In this document: positions 53,426 to 63,975 of the stretch, piece after piece
Layout of the letters: each line of letters starts with the position of its first letter
Position numbering within the stretch: position 1 is the stretch's first letter
From: Xanthostigma xanthostigma
Lineage: Eukaryota > Arthropoda > Insecta > Raphidioptera > Raphidiidae
Reading direction: 5' to 3'
Assembly: GCA_963575645.1 (NCBI GenBank)
Contig: OY754466.1
Span: 38,162,001 to 38,226,000, forward strand
Length of the DNA: 64,000 nt
Notes under the pieces: generated by a model
What the model was told of the DNA's origin: nothing
The model's input: the letters and a program-made list of their open reading frames with translations, nothing else
Database searches by the model: none
Position numbers and translations under genes: made by a program

Positions 53426-53975
53426 CAGCGTTGCCAGTTTTTTTTTTGCCAAGTCGGGATTTTGGAACTCTTTGAGTGAAAACAGCGGGATTCTTTCGTC
53501 GAAAGCGGGACATAGTAAAAAAACGTATATAATCAGAAGTTTTCAAATACCTATTTATCTTTTTATTTGAATTAAAATTACATTTACGTGACGATAGATA
53601 GCAAAAATAGCCATAGAAAATGTATTTTAATAAAAATATAATATTTTAAATCAGATTTACCCTATCGTTAAATAGTTGAGTCTTATTCGTCTTCAAAATA
53701 ATAAAAAAAAAAAAACAGAAATCAAAATCAAAAAAGTTTTATTCATTAGAAAAATATGGCGTTTCAAACAATAGTCTGTGGAGTGTTACAAATTGCAACT
53801 TACAATAAGAGAATAATTATTTATAAGAATTACTTATTCATGATATTTCTTTGAAGATTTAACTTCTTCTAAAGTTATCCCCGAAAAGCGGGACTGAGCC
53901 TGTCCCGCGCGGGACATTTAATTTTGATTTAAAAATCGGGACGTCCCACCAAAATCGGGACGTCTGGCAACGCTA
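53426..53975. mobile_element. hAT-type MITE with 8-bp duplication
   Basis: Ends CAGCGTTGCCAG and (reverse complement) TAGCGTTGCCAG, with GTCGGGA and GCGGGAC-type subterminal repeats on both sides. Perfect 8-bp duplication ATATAGAT at 53418-53425 and 53976-53983. 550 bp, non-coding. Confidence 0.85.
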
Positions 53976-53983
53976 ATATAGAT

Positions 53984-54785
53984 GGAGCTAAAGAAGTTTT
54001 ACTTCAGTCGTGTGGTCTAAAGCACACTCGTTTTTTTATAAATTTTAGGTGCGTCTTATCGTCCTGTGCGTCTTGTAGTCCGAAAAATACGGTAAATAGA
54101 TTATAGACTTTACTTAACGTTACTTACGTAACTACGTCCGAAAAAATGTTATTCCTAAGTCGTGCCTAAAAGTTTTACTTCAAAAAATAGTTTTTGCTGC
54201 ACACTATACCACGGTGTGCATATAATCAGAATGCGATGTACGCAATATGTGTTATTATATGAAGTACAATATTATGTACATACCTACTATGTTGTGCCTA
54301 TCAACGTGGGATAGCCGAGCTGAAGAAGAGGTCGCGTGATGCTCCTCCAACTATACGTACATAAAGACGACCAGGCCAGAACGTTAGCCGTGCCAGCAGA
54401 TAACTCCAGGCTTCAGACTCTAGTTGAAGAACGTTGCTGATGTAATACTGTGCTCTATTCGTAACGGGTTTTGAAACAATCAATCGTTAGAGAACGTAAA
54501 ATTATCTAGGAGTTTTTGTTGAAGCACGTTATTTTGACGTGATACGTCAATTGAAAAACGTTTAATTCATTGCATAAATTACAAAACTATTTTTAAGGTT
54601 CCCTGAACAATCATTTGCGATTGTTAGTATTTGGAGATTTCAATTGATGCTCCAATTGAAGGTCGATTGTTGAACTGTGTTGAGAAATTGCCATCAATCA
54701 AAATTTTTATCATTTGCTGCAAATCCCGTAGTAATATTGACAATCGCTTCAATTGCCTAAATACACCGTAAAAAAACATTTAATG
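53984..54785. other. Family I end motif, TIR fragment and unassigned sequence
   Basis: AAAGAAGTTTTACTTCAGTC at 53990 and again CCTAAAAGTTTTACTTCAAA at about 54168 are family I ends. 54049-54093 is the reverse of 51098-51175. The rest to 54785 has no supported feature. Confidence 0.45.
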
Positions 54786-54786
54786 T

Positions 54787-55090
54787 AGGCGAATAATAAC
54801 CTACATTAAATGTGGTAATTATACATTGTAAAGTAATTTTAGAATGGAAATATATTTTTAATAAACGATTTTTATTATTACATGCTTAGTTGGAATAATA
54901 CACACAATAATGTAAATTTAAAACTTGTGCTGTAAATTTAGAAATAACTGTGCAATTTTACAATAGCATCTTTAATGTTACATTTCTTATTTGTAATTTT
55001 ACAAACGCTTTTTTATTTTTACATTGTCGGTTTGTAAATTTAATATAACGGTCCTATTTTTATAATTAGTAGTATACTACTAATTATTAG
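54787..55090. repeat. AT-rich block of degenerate TGTAAATTTA units
   Basis: TGTAAATTTA, TGCAATTTTACA, TGTAATTTTACA and TGTAAATTTAAT recur about every 25-30 bp, alternating with poly(T) segments. The end TAGTATAATACTAATTATAA is palindromic. Looks like a decayed short satellite. Confidence 0.45.
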
Positions 55091-55151
55091 TATAATACTA
55101 ATTATAAAATGACGATGTTTTTACAAGTTCCAAATATTAAATAGTTTTTTA

Positions 55152-56080
55152 ACTTCCCGCTATAAAAATAAAAATTTTTTTTTTTTTTTCAAAAATCGGG
55201 AAGTTATTGGTTTCACTCCGATTTTCGAAAATCGAGTTTTCGTCAGATCTCGACGTTTTGAGGTCCTAGGAAGCTATTGAAACTATTTTGGCGATGATGT
55301 CCGTAGGGCTGTATGTGTGTGTGTATACGTGTGTGTGTGTGTGTATGTATGTATGTAAACCTTTTATATCTTTTGAACGGAGTGTCCGACTGAAACGCGG
55401 ATTGCGGCGTCTGACGTAATCTTGGTGAACTTAGACTTCCTGAAAATTTGAAATGATTCGGCCCAAAAAATTTTGAGAAATCTTAAAAAAACAAGTTTCA
55501 AAAATTTTTTAAAAATTGTATTTGTAATATATTTTCTAAACTACTAAACCGATTAATTCCAAAATCTAATCAGCTCTTCTCCTTAACAAACTGCGTCGAT
55601 TTCCGCAAACCGCATCAAAATCGGTTCATTTGTTCACGAGATACTGTGAACGAAAAAATCGTAAAAAAGTGTTTTTTTAAAATGACTCTTAAAATAGTTA
55701 TCAGATCGATTTTTTTGTAATAAATTACTTTCTTAGGCTAAAAAAACTGTGTCGATCGCCGCAAACCAGATCAAAATTGGTTCATTTGTTCATGAGATAA
55801 CGTGAACGAAAGATTAGGAAAAAAGTAATTTTTTAAAATTACTCGTAAAATTCTTATCAAATCGATTTTTTTGTAATAATTTACTTTTTTAGGTTAAAAA
55901 AACTGCGTCGATCTCCGCAAACCGCATCAAAATCGGCTCATTTGTTCATGAGATATCGTGAACGAAAATTTCGTAACAAAGTGTTTTTTTTTTTTTTTTG
56001 AGCTCGAAGAGCTAAAAAATAGACTTCTTGCTATATTTTATATATTTTTGAGCGTTTTGAACTCGAAAATAGCGGGAAGT
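55152..56080. mobile_element. TA-flanked element with ACTTCCCGCTAT ends and internal triplication
   Basis: ACTTCCCGCTAT at the left and ATAGCGGGAAGT at the right are flanked by TA (55150-55151, 56081-56082). It contains TTTTCGAAAATCGAGTTTTC, a GT-rich microsatellite (about 55315-55358) and three copies of a unit of about 150 bp starting CTGYGTCGATYKCCGCAAAC near 55601, 55748 and 55901. The end sequence is widespread in insect genomes. No transposase. Confidence 0.7.
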
Positions 56081-56192
56081 TACAGGGTTGGCCTGCAGGG
56101 TCAAACTTCTTTTCAATTTTTTTCCTATATTTTTAAGACAAATGCAATAATTAATTTACACTGTCAGGAATTTTACTTGAAACAATTTATAA

Positions 56193-56804
56193 GGGCCATT
56201 CAAGTATTACGTAAGCAGAATTTCAGTAATTTTTGACCCCCCTCCCCCTTGTCTGCAAAAGTAAGCGAAGCTCTTACCCCCCCCCCTTCTATGCTTACGT
56301 AAACATTGGTATATATTTTTTAAAATCTGTTCAAGTTTTCAAGTAATTGTTGTCGGCGTGAACGTTGCTTTTCGGTTTCATTAGACACTAAAAACTTAAA
56401 AATAACAATCTTTTTAAAAAAATGTAACCTCCTTCAAAAAAGTGTTACTAAATAGGGTAAAATAACAAAGTGTTGAGGTCGGCACCAATTTGATATACTT
56501 AAGTAGGTACATAAAACGTGGCAGATTTTACCCTTTTCAGTGACCCTTTTTCGAAGGAGGATGCATTTTTTAAAAAACAATTTTTTTAGGGAATTCCTGA
56601 GCATGCTTTTCGTTTTTTGAGCATAGACAAGTAGAGCTGCCATATCATAATCCATTAAATTTTGCACAAAAATCAGAAAAAGTAAATAAATAAGTATTAT
56701 GCTGACGTTATCACCATCTAGACCACCCCGTCCCCCATGTTACCAAATAAAGCTAAGCATAGACCCCTACCCCCTTTGATGCTTACGTAATACTTGAATA
56801 ACCC
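56193..56804. mobile_element. Element with GGGYCATTCAAGTATTACGT ends
   Basis: GGGCCATTCAAGTATTACGT and GTAAGCA at the left, TGCTTACGTAATACTTGAAT then AACCC at the right. C-rich tracts follow each TIR (CCCCCCTCCCCC, CCCCTACCCCC in opposite sense). The TIR type is common in animals. The target duplication is not resolved. The 77-codon minus frame inside is unrecognised. Confidence 0.7.
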
Positions 56805-56940
56805 CTAAGTGAAACTACGAATTTCTATAAAAACCAGTTTAATCGTTAGGCAAAATTTTCGTAAAAACGTAATAAGTACCTAATGGTTAACAAATTTTAT
56901 TATTATACCATAAAAATAGTAGTAAATCAGTTATATACGG

Positions 56941-57070
56941 CTATGATAGCTGAATATAGCGTCTACTTCGCACACAAAACATCGCTGGTTCAATTCCGGT
57001 CGACACCAGTATTCTGTTTTTTTTTTACAACTATTACATATTCCACTTGATATTTATGTGTATATTTTTT
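56941..57070 (+). repeat. tRNA-derived SINE
   Basis: The head TATGATAGCTGAATATAGCG (A-box-like) and CGCTGGTTCAATTCCGGTCG (B-box) is followed by a T-run and ATTCCACTTGATATTTATGT. The same body follows the tRNA-like boxes at 16280 and 17046 on the minus strand, which ties these as one SINE family. Confidence 0.6.
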
Positions 57071-57196
57071 TCAATTTTTTCAATATTGTCTTGACTCTTG
57101 ATATTTTTTCATTATTATTAAACTTAGCAGTGTTGTTTTTTTTTTTGGTTTGCTCAATGAAAAACCGATAGTTCTAATCATAGAGATATTATATTA

Positions 57197-57375
57197 GAGT
57201 ACGCAAGTGAGCCATGTAAGTGTCTGCCATTCAGAGAGAGAAAAGTTCCTTATATCCATGATACAAAACAATGCTAATTTGAGTAAACATATATAATGAT
57301 ACGGAACGTTTGCAGCGTTCTCTCTCTGAACGGCAGACACTTCCACTTATGGTAAGCATACCCGCTAGCGTACTC
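57197..57375. mobile_element. TA-flanked MITE with GAGTACGC ends
   Basis: GAGTACGC at both ends, flanked by TA (57195-57196 and 57376-57377). A second inner block AGTGTCTGCCATTCAGAGAG pairs with CTCTCTGAACGGCAGACACT. 179 bp, non-coding. Confidence 0.75.
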
Positions 57376-57778
57376 TAGTACTTATATCTTAATGGTTCTA
57401 ATTAACCATGAATAACAGTGCCTTGAATAAATATTAATAATTTTCTCTTTTTTTTTATCTTTACAGTCGAGCGTAGTCCACGCCGATTTTCATCTTGTTC
57501 TTAGGTAGCTGGTGAAGCGGCCCAATATATTTTGGTGAGTATTTGTTTATAAATAAAAATGTGTATGTTTGTTGTAAACAGTCTCCAGAACTACTGCACC
57601 AATTAATAACATTATTTTACTGTTTAAAAGCCTACGCCTTCTCGAGTGATATTTATTTACGCATTAGACTCCGTTAATTGGTTATTCATTTATGTAAAAT
57701 GGGACGTCGTGACGCGGTGCCGCGGCGAGCGTGTGCATTTTTCTCCCTCATTCTAGTAATCTCTGCGACCATTCGTAT
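57376..57778. other. Unassigned sequence
   Basis: No supported feature. Confidence 0.5.
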
Positions 57779-57779
57779 T

Positions 57780-58165
57780 TACCATAAACTTTAATTCTAT
57801 ACTGAGCATAGGAATAAAATAAACATAATATACTTCTGTTTTTTTTAAGCCGTAAGCACTGGCGTATCTAGGAGGGTAAAACAAGCACGAGGGACCTGGT
57901 TTAAAAAATTTCTAATTTGCCTCCTTCTGGGCCAAAATCTGGGTACGCCCATGTTAGCGTCATAGAAAAATACAAAGTTTTTGAAGCAAAGATACTTTAT
58001 TCAGATTGAATGTAAGTACATCAACCAATCCTATCATCGGAGAAATTAGGGAATTACATCGAAGAAAGAGACGCAGATATATTTTCGATACGCTTTGTTG
58101 CTTTCACTCATCGCACATTGAGTAGATAGACAATGATTCATATAGTAAATTATTAAATATATGGT
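57780..58165 (+). repeat. Family F dispersed repeat, copy 2 (empty site for family M)
   Basis: Co-linear with 24100-24545 but without the 44-bp insertion. GCAAAGATACTTTATTCAG at about 57985-58003 is uninterrupted. Confidence 0.7.
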
Positions 58166-58279
58166 ATTTACCAACAACCATAATCGTTCACCTCTATTGC
58201 GCAGGTTTTACATTTTGATCTTTTGTCGCCGTAACCGGTCTAAAAATTTCCTGCAACCGTTTAAAAAATTGCTTATATA

Positions 58280-58591
58280 GTACGCGCCACGGATCTAAAA
58301 GGTTCGGAAGTTAGTCATAAACAACGTCGCAAAGGCACATTTTAGAGCCGTTGATCACCTCCCAGTTACCTGCACGGAACGTGCGCTCGTCGGTGATTGG
58401 CCGTGATCGCTCGTTGCCTTTGTCACTTGTCGCTTTCCTGCTTTAAAGTACAGTCGAGTACGCTATTGTCAAGTTGTTATTGCTATGTTAGTTTAGTTGA
58501 GTTGCGAGTTTTTTAGTTTTTCAACAGACTGTACAAGCGCAAGCCTGCATTCGCATCTAACTTCCGAGCCTTTTAGATTCGTGGCGCGTAC
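58280..58591. mobile_element. TA-flanked MITE, family N, copy 2
   Basis: TIR GTACGCGCCACGGATCTAAA at each end, TA at 58278-58279 and 58592-58593. 312 bp, against 226 bp in copy 1. The extra part is TTGAGTTGCGAGTTTTTTAG-type sequence near 58500. The interior is inverted relative to copy 1. Confidence 0.8.
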
Positions 58592-58904
58592 TATACGCTT
58601 GGAGTTGTTGAGCTTCGGTATTGAAGTTTAGAAACCCAGGTATGTGTATCTATTAGAGGCAAGGTATTTTGCGCACATTTTTTGTGCACGAATTATCATG
58701 CACGACGGCTTCGACGACTGTTGTAGGATGAATACGGCGCGGGAGCAAGACGATGCGCTTTGCGATTCGTGGACTATTACAATGCAGATATACAACGTGT
58801 ACCTTACCTATAGCATTATTCTACACGTTGGTGATACAGGTGCGTTCACGAAACGGTCACAAACACCTGAAATCAAATATAATTTTTAAAACTTGAGGCA
58901 GTGC

Positions 58905-58982
58905 CGGTTCCTCTATGAGCGCTGCAGAACAACCAAAATCTTAGGTAATTCATAATTTTCGAATGAATTAATTATATTTCTA
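58905..58982 (+). repeat. Family B 5' fragment
   Basis: GTGCCGGTTCCTCTATGAGCG then AGAACAACCAAAATCTTAGG. A second such fragment is at 61776-61850. Both end in the AT-rich part. Confidence 0.5.
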
Positions 58983-59050
58983 GCATTGGCGTAGCAAGAG
59001 GGGGTGTTCAATTATTAATTATTTACTAAGTAAAGAACAAGCGATCCAAA

Positions 59051-59513
59051 AATTAGTTGTTAACAATTTTGTAGACAACGTCTACAGTAGCCAAAGGATC
59101 CTGAATAATGCAATTACAGATGTCTTCAGTTAAAGTAGTGTTGATCCAATAGAATATTAAGATGAAGGAAGGTTTTTGGTTGAGGATCGCAAAATAAGCT
59201 TTACCAGTGTTTCGCTAGTGGCCAACGTTTCGAAAAATTTATTTTCATCTTCAGGGCCTCAAGCTGGTCAAGTAGTTAAGATGAAAATAAATTTTTCGAA
59301 ACGTTGGCCACTAGCGAAACACTGGTAAAGCTTATTTTGCGATCCTCAACCAAAAACCTTCCTTCATCGCAATTACAGATATTAAATTTGCATTTATTCA
59401 CTAACGTTTTGAAACGTTAGTCAATAAATGCAAATTTAATATCTGTAATTGCGTTTTTAACTGGATTCTTTGGCCACTGTAGACGTTGTCTACAAAATTG
59501 TTAACAATTAATT
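59051..59513. mobile_element. Nested foldback elements
   Basis: The outer foldback has arms at about 59051-59121 and 59441-59513 (GTTAACAATTTTGTAGACAA and reverse complement), with a second hairpin at its centre (59369-59452). Into the left arm is inserted 59122-59368, flanked by the 12-bp repeat GCAATTACAGAT (59110-59121, 59369-59380). The insert contains a perfect-length palindrome, arms 59161-59251 and 59278-59368 (91 bp each, loop 26). Non-coding. Confidence 0.85.
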
Positions 59514-59776
59514 ATTCGTATTTGCGTATTGTAAGCACTAAATAAAATTCTTACTTTAAAATAAATAAAACACTTAGCCTTGAATTATAAAAAAATCGTT
59601 ATGAATTGTTTTCTCAAGTTCAAATTAATTCGATTGATTTTTTCCAAATTGTTTTCCAAATTGACAACAACATTCATTTTTCCTGCGGAGCTAAGGAAAA
59701 CTACTTTTGACAATATTACAAAAGAGAGAGAGAGAGAGTTAATGTAACAATGCTTGCTACAGTACAAATAAGATAA

Positions 59777-60260
59777 ACTAGCGTGACCTGTGCGAATTAT
59801 TCGCACTTAATAAGCATAATAATCATTACTTTACAAAATTATTTTTTAAATATGATTGCAGGTATTCAATTCGTTTCTAATTTTGCACACTGCTTGTAAC
59901 GTTCTTCTTTTTGTTGTAAAAGAAATATTTTACTAAAATTATTGTCATATAGAGGCGCAAGTAGCAAAAGCGTTGTTCAGCGTTGCCCGTCAGATGGCAG
60001 TATGCAGTATTTACAACATGAAGGTCAGATGACAGATCGAAGTGTTAACGTTACGCCGTCAGATGGCAGACGTTGTTCAGAGTTTAATTAATTTAATTAA
60101 TTTACAAAAACAATAGCAATAATAAATTTTTTAGTTGTCGATGTCAGTAGAGCAAGCGATTATCTGTAAAATGATATATAATTTATGTGGAGAAATTGTG
60201 TGGTTTTTTTCTAAAAAGGGAGGCAAACATCTTAAACCTTAGCGTATTAATATATATGAT
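59777..60260 (+). repeat. Family G dispersed repeat, copy 2
   Basis: Same blocks as 29832-30430, with fewer GCCGTCAGATGGCAG units. Ends at the TTAGCGTATTAATATAT block. Confidence 0.6.
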
Positions 60261-60469
60261 TTACAATCATCTACGTTTTCTTTGTCGTGTTGATCAATTT
60301 CGCTTCTATGAACAGTTTTATGTATAAGTAGCAGCTGGTAATGGTAGGTAGAGTTGAAAATTTGGCCCTCCCTAGGATAAAATTGTTGCTACGCTTATGA
60401 TTTCTAGTTCGTGTTATAATTATCTGTCTTACGAGCTCTGAGATCTACCAATCGCTTTGATATTTACTG

Positions 60470-61210
60470 ACTGACCGATCTATCAACGCACAGCTCAAAC
60501 CGCTGGACGAATTGGGCTGAAATTTGGCACACAGATAGGTATTATGACGCTATGAACAGATTTTTTGGAAATTCAAACCTTAAAAAGGTATCACGGTGGT
60601 TCAAAATTTGCATTGAGAAATCATATAAGATAGATGTATCAATTCGAAAATACGCAGGGACTCCTGTCAATAAATAAAGAAACACGTGTTTCATGCTTTT
60701 TCAAAACAGCCCCTCCAGAGAGTGAAAAGAAGTAAATAATCTAAAAATAAACATGGTTTGTCAGGACGTTGATCACGTGAATATCACCAAATTTTGAAAT
60801 TAGGGAGGTCTACGTCGAGAAAAGAGTAACTATGCCAAATAATGGGAATGCATTCATCTCAATCGCGTGCGATGCCGCTGGTAACGGCTAGTAATTCATA
60901 TAAATAAACATGTAATGTTTGTTTGCTCGAAATCTTAAATGTCCGAAAGTTCTTCATCGAATGTTTTGAAATTTTGACACAGTCACACAATGTTGCGTCC
61001 GAATACGCGCGTGTTTTTATGTAGGTACCTACTTTTATATAGAGGTCACACGTGTGGCAGGTGTAAAAATGCTTTTTTAACAGCGCCATCCGGTGAACGT
61101 TAACGCAACACACGCTATACTTAAATCTTAATATCTTACGAAAATGGAAGCGCCATCTGTTGAAAGTTAAAGCAACACACGCTATACTAAATATTTGACA
61201 GCAACGCGTC
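60470..61210 (+). repeat. LINE 3' UTR-like dispersed repeat
   Basis: GACTGACCGATCTATCAACG, GGCTGAAATTTGGCACACAG and CGCTGGTAACGGCTAGT are phrases often seen in insect non-LTR 3' regions. It ends with two CGCCATCYGKTGAACGTTAA units about 65 bp apart (61082, 61149), as at 39543. No coding sequence attached. Confidence 0.5.
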
Positions 61211-61975
61211 GCCGGGTACAACTATACATAAGTAACTTCAACACGGATGTTGTTTTGATCTAAGATTAATGCGAGTAACAAATTAAAAACGGCCTGTATA
61301 TTACAATGCGTTGCATTGAAATACATTTTTTTTTATTTTGCTACATCTCCAGCTCAACTATATAGTAGGTCGTTCATACTGCGTACAACTTAGTGTCCCG
61401 GCACATCGCAGTGTACGGTTATACAATACTATAAAGTTTGCTTCACAATGACAGTTATGTAACCGTAGTGTTACACATAAAATTTTATACGGATCAGGCA
61501 GCCCCGGATCTAGTGGGGGGGGATAAATCGGAGCACCCGCCCCGGGTGGCAGTTTCAGTTATCTGTGGTTGAAAACCACACCTAATCTATCCTTTTTCCG
61601 ATTTACTCAATCTGTTTGTGTTCTGACGGTTTCCGGTTTACGAAAAACGCTAGTTATTATATATTTTTGAGCTTTTTTAAGTAATTTAGAGAGGGAGTCC
61701 TGGTTCGAAAAAATCCTAGATACGGGGCTGAGATACCTAACCGGTTGCTACAACCAAATTTGTAGGGCGTATGTAGCTTATGAGCGCTGCAGGCCTGCAG
61801 AATAATCATAATTCATAATCTTAGGTTGATATTTCATAATTTTAGAATTATTATATATTATAATAGTATTATTATAATTATTATTATAGGTGTACAAATA
61901 TGGTAAAGAGGTAAAGTTTGTAAGTTTGGATGTACTGGGAGGTAATCTCCGAAACTACTCATCCGATTTCAAATT
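61211..61975. other. Mostly unassigned; family B fragment at 61776-61850
   Basis: A G-run (GGGGGGG near 61517) and ATT/TAT-rich simple sequence near 61850-61885. No gene. Confidence 0.45.
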
Positions 61976-61979
61976 GTTT

Positions 61980-62640
61980 ACTATTATAACCCACAAGTGG
62001 GGAATGGTACTAGTTTAGGTAAAAAATCACTTTTCAAAAATTTTACAATATCTTTCCGTTTTGAGGTCCCCGAATACAAAAAACATATTTTTGGAAAAAC
62101 TCTGTGCGTCTGTTAGTCTGTGAACACGATACAGGTCAAACGGATGAGCGGATTGACACCAAATTTTGGGAGGATATTTGGTATGCAAATATGAAGAGCC
62201 CTATTGTTTTTGTGGAAAATCTGCGCATGTGCAGAAGAGATATATGCTATAACGGTGTTTTTTATATAATAATGGTATACTTTTTATAACGGCCTATTAT
62301 TTTATTTATTTTTTCAAGAAAGTTTCGTTAAACATTTTTTTTCTAAACTTTATATTTTTGGAAATATTTTGAAAATAAAAAAAAATCAGCCGCTCTTTTG
62401 TTTTATGGATCTGTCAGAAAGAAACTAGTTAGGCATGCTTTGATTAATTTTTACATGACGTGGAACATATATGTGGGTAACCATGGCAACGAAAGCAAAT
62501 ATCAAATTGAATACTAGCCCGCGTCACCACACGCAATATCATAAATTTTATTTTCTTTATTATAATCAAATGTCAACATTTTTGAAGTTGGAATGGTCCC
62601 GTCGCTCAATTGGCTGGAATTTTTCACCAATATTTAGAAT
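61980..62640 (+). repeat. Family J dispersed repeat, long copy
   Basis: Contains the 5' part (CACAAGTGGGGAATGGTACT, TTGAGGTCCCCGAATAC, GAACACGATACAGGTCAAAC, GAGCGGATTGACACC) continuous with the 20066-20560 type body (GGTATGCAAATATGAAGAGC to TTTTTGAAGTTGGAATGGTC). This copy shows that the pieces at 48115 and 20066 belong together. Confidence 0.65.
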
Positions 62641-63384
62641 GGAACTTCGAGATGGACATAGGCTGTATATTATCGCGTTAAAATAACAGCGAGATCAATT
62701 TTGCAATGTGAGTCGACTAAAAAACGGTGTTAATCTATACAAATTCGGGAGAAGCCGGACCGGACCGCCAGCATTTAATATTCGGAAGCAGTATTGTCAC
62801 AAAAACGAGAACGACCGCGACAAAACGTCTCGTTTATAACGTTTGGGAAAGAATGTTCACGGCATATCAACTGTGTACCCTAAAATAATAGATTGTAAGA
62901 CAGTTTTCCGGACAATAAAACCGTTCGAAATCGATTCTTTTCCAGTTAACATCAGGAAGACAGCGATCACTGAGACAAACGATCTGTGTACAAATTTTGC
63001 AAAGAAATAAAACATGTTTATCATTCTCTGATTCGCCTCCGTGCTGCGTGTGCCTTGTCGCAAGTAAGTTACATTCGCTATTCACGATTGTATTTAAAAG
63101 CTGAAGCACGCTTCATAATAGCCGTAAAGAAAAAAAGTGCTATAAATAATCAGAATCTGTAGCCACCAGATGCATATTTACTCCCAACATCCTCCCCCCA
63201 TCCTTACCTCCGAAACTACTGAGCCTAAATAGATGCTAAAGAACTCAGGTGTTGAGCGTCTATAATTTATAATTCAGTACAATACTGAGCTTAAAATATA
63301 GGGCCTTACTAATAGTTTACAGGAAAACCTAAACGATAATACTAAGTCTTAAAGTTCTCGCAGTTGGTAAACCTATGTCGATGT

Positions 63385-63485
63385 ATACACTAAGCGGGAA
63401 AAACCTTCGAGACTCGATTCCCGTAATGAACGATGAGTTTACATACCTACAAGTTTGTACGGCACCCTCGGAGCGCGAGTCGTTT
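63385..63485 (+). repeat. Family L right-end fragment
   Basis: GCGGGAAAAACCTTCGAGAC, TACATACCTACAAGTTTGTA and CGGCACCCTCGGAGCGCGAG. Parallel to 50075-50178. Confidence 0.55.
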
Positions 63486-63668
63486 TATTATTGAACTGTA
63501 TATGAGATACTGAAAGTAAAAAAATGATTTAAAAAAATCGAATTAGTCTGCCACCAATGTAATGTTTTCCACACACATGATTTGGTAAATTCACTAATAA
63601 AATTTTAGAAGTGTCATAGGACCTCAGACTATATGGCGGCTCACTTAAATGGGAAAATGATGCTTACA

Positions 63669-63867
63669 GAGGACTTGATCAAACTCAGTAGACCTAAACT
63701 GAGGAAAGTGGTTTTTAGTCGGTCATACACCCCTGAAAAAGCGTCTACACACGATGGGGATACGTCAGAAATCGACACAGTGTAGATTTTGCGAAATGGA
63801 GGACGAAACATCCAACCGTTTACTGTTCGAATGCGAGGCCCTAGCCTACAGGAGAACGGTGACATGA
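63669..63867 (+). pseudogene. LINE C-terminal fragment (RNase H tail and zinc knuckle), frameshifted
   Basis: The first frame gives EDLIKLSRPKLRKVV. After a frameshift near 63712 it continues VGHTPLKKRLHTMGIRQ, then CRFCEMEDETSNRLLFECEA and LAYRR before a TGA at 63865-63867. The pattern L..L(S/T)R..LR.V...(T/V)GH..L..HL..(M/L)G......CR.C.....E....(L/F).C.AL...R is the C-terminus of RNase H-bearing LINE polyproteins (R1/Jockey-type neighbours). One His of the knuckle is replaced by Asn (SNR for EH). It is distinct from the LINE at 22003. Confidence 0.7.
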
Positions 63868-63975
63868 CACTATCCCCGAACCATTATCCCCGACGACAAT
63901 ATCCCGGTTTTAATCCCCGAAAGACATTATCCCCAACGACAATAATTGTATTGAAGGATGGCACAATGCCTTCAT
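63868..63975 (+). repeat. Degenerate repeats of TTATCCCCGAC / ATCCCCGAA
   Basis: ACTATCCCCGAACC, TTATCCCCGACGACAATATC, TAATCCCCGAAAGACATT and ATCCCCAACGACAATAAT: four imperfect 15-25 bp units. Purpose unknown. Runs close to the window end. Confidence 0.5.

Noticed and set aside
52665..53475. Opposite-strand frames of 124 and 93 codons with the same protein start
   Set aside because: They are mirror images produced by the palindrome at 52843-53390. The DNA, not a protein, is conserved.
60859..61221. 120-codon minus-strand frame
   Set aside because: Covers the LINE 3' UTR-like repeat and its tandem tail. No domain, and the related block at 39543 does not preserve it.
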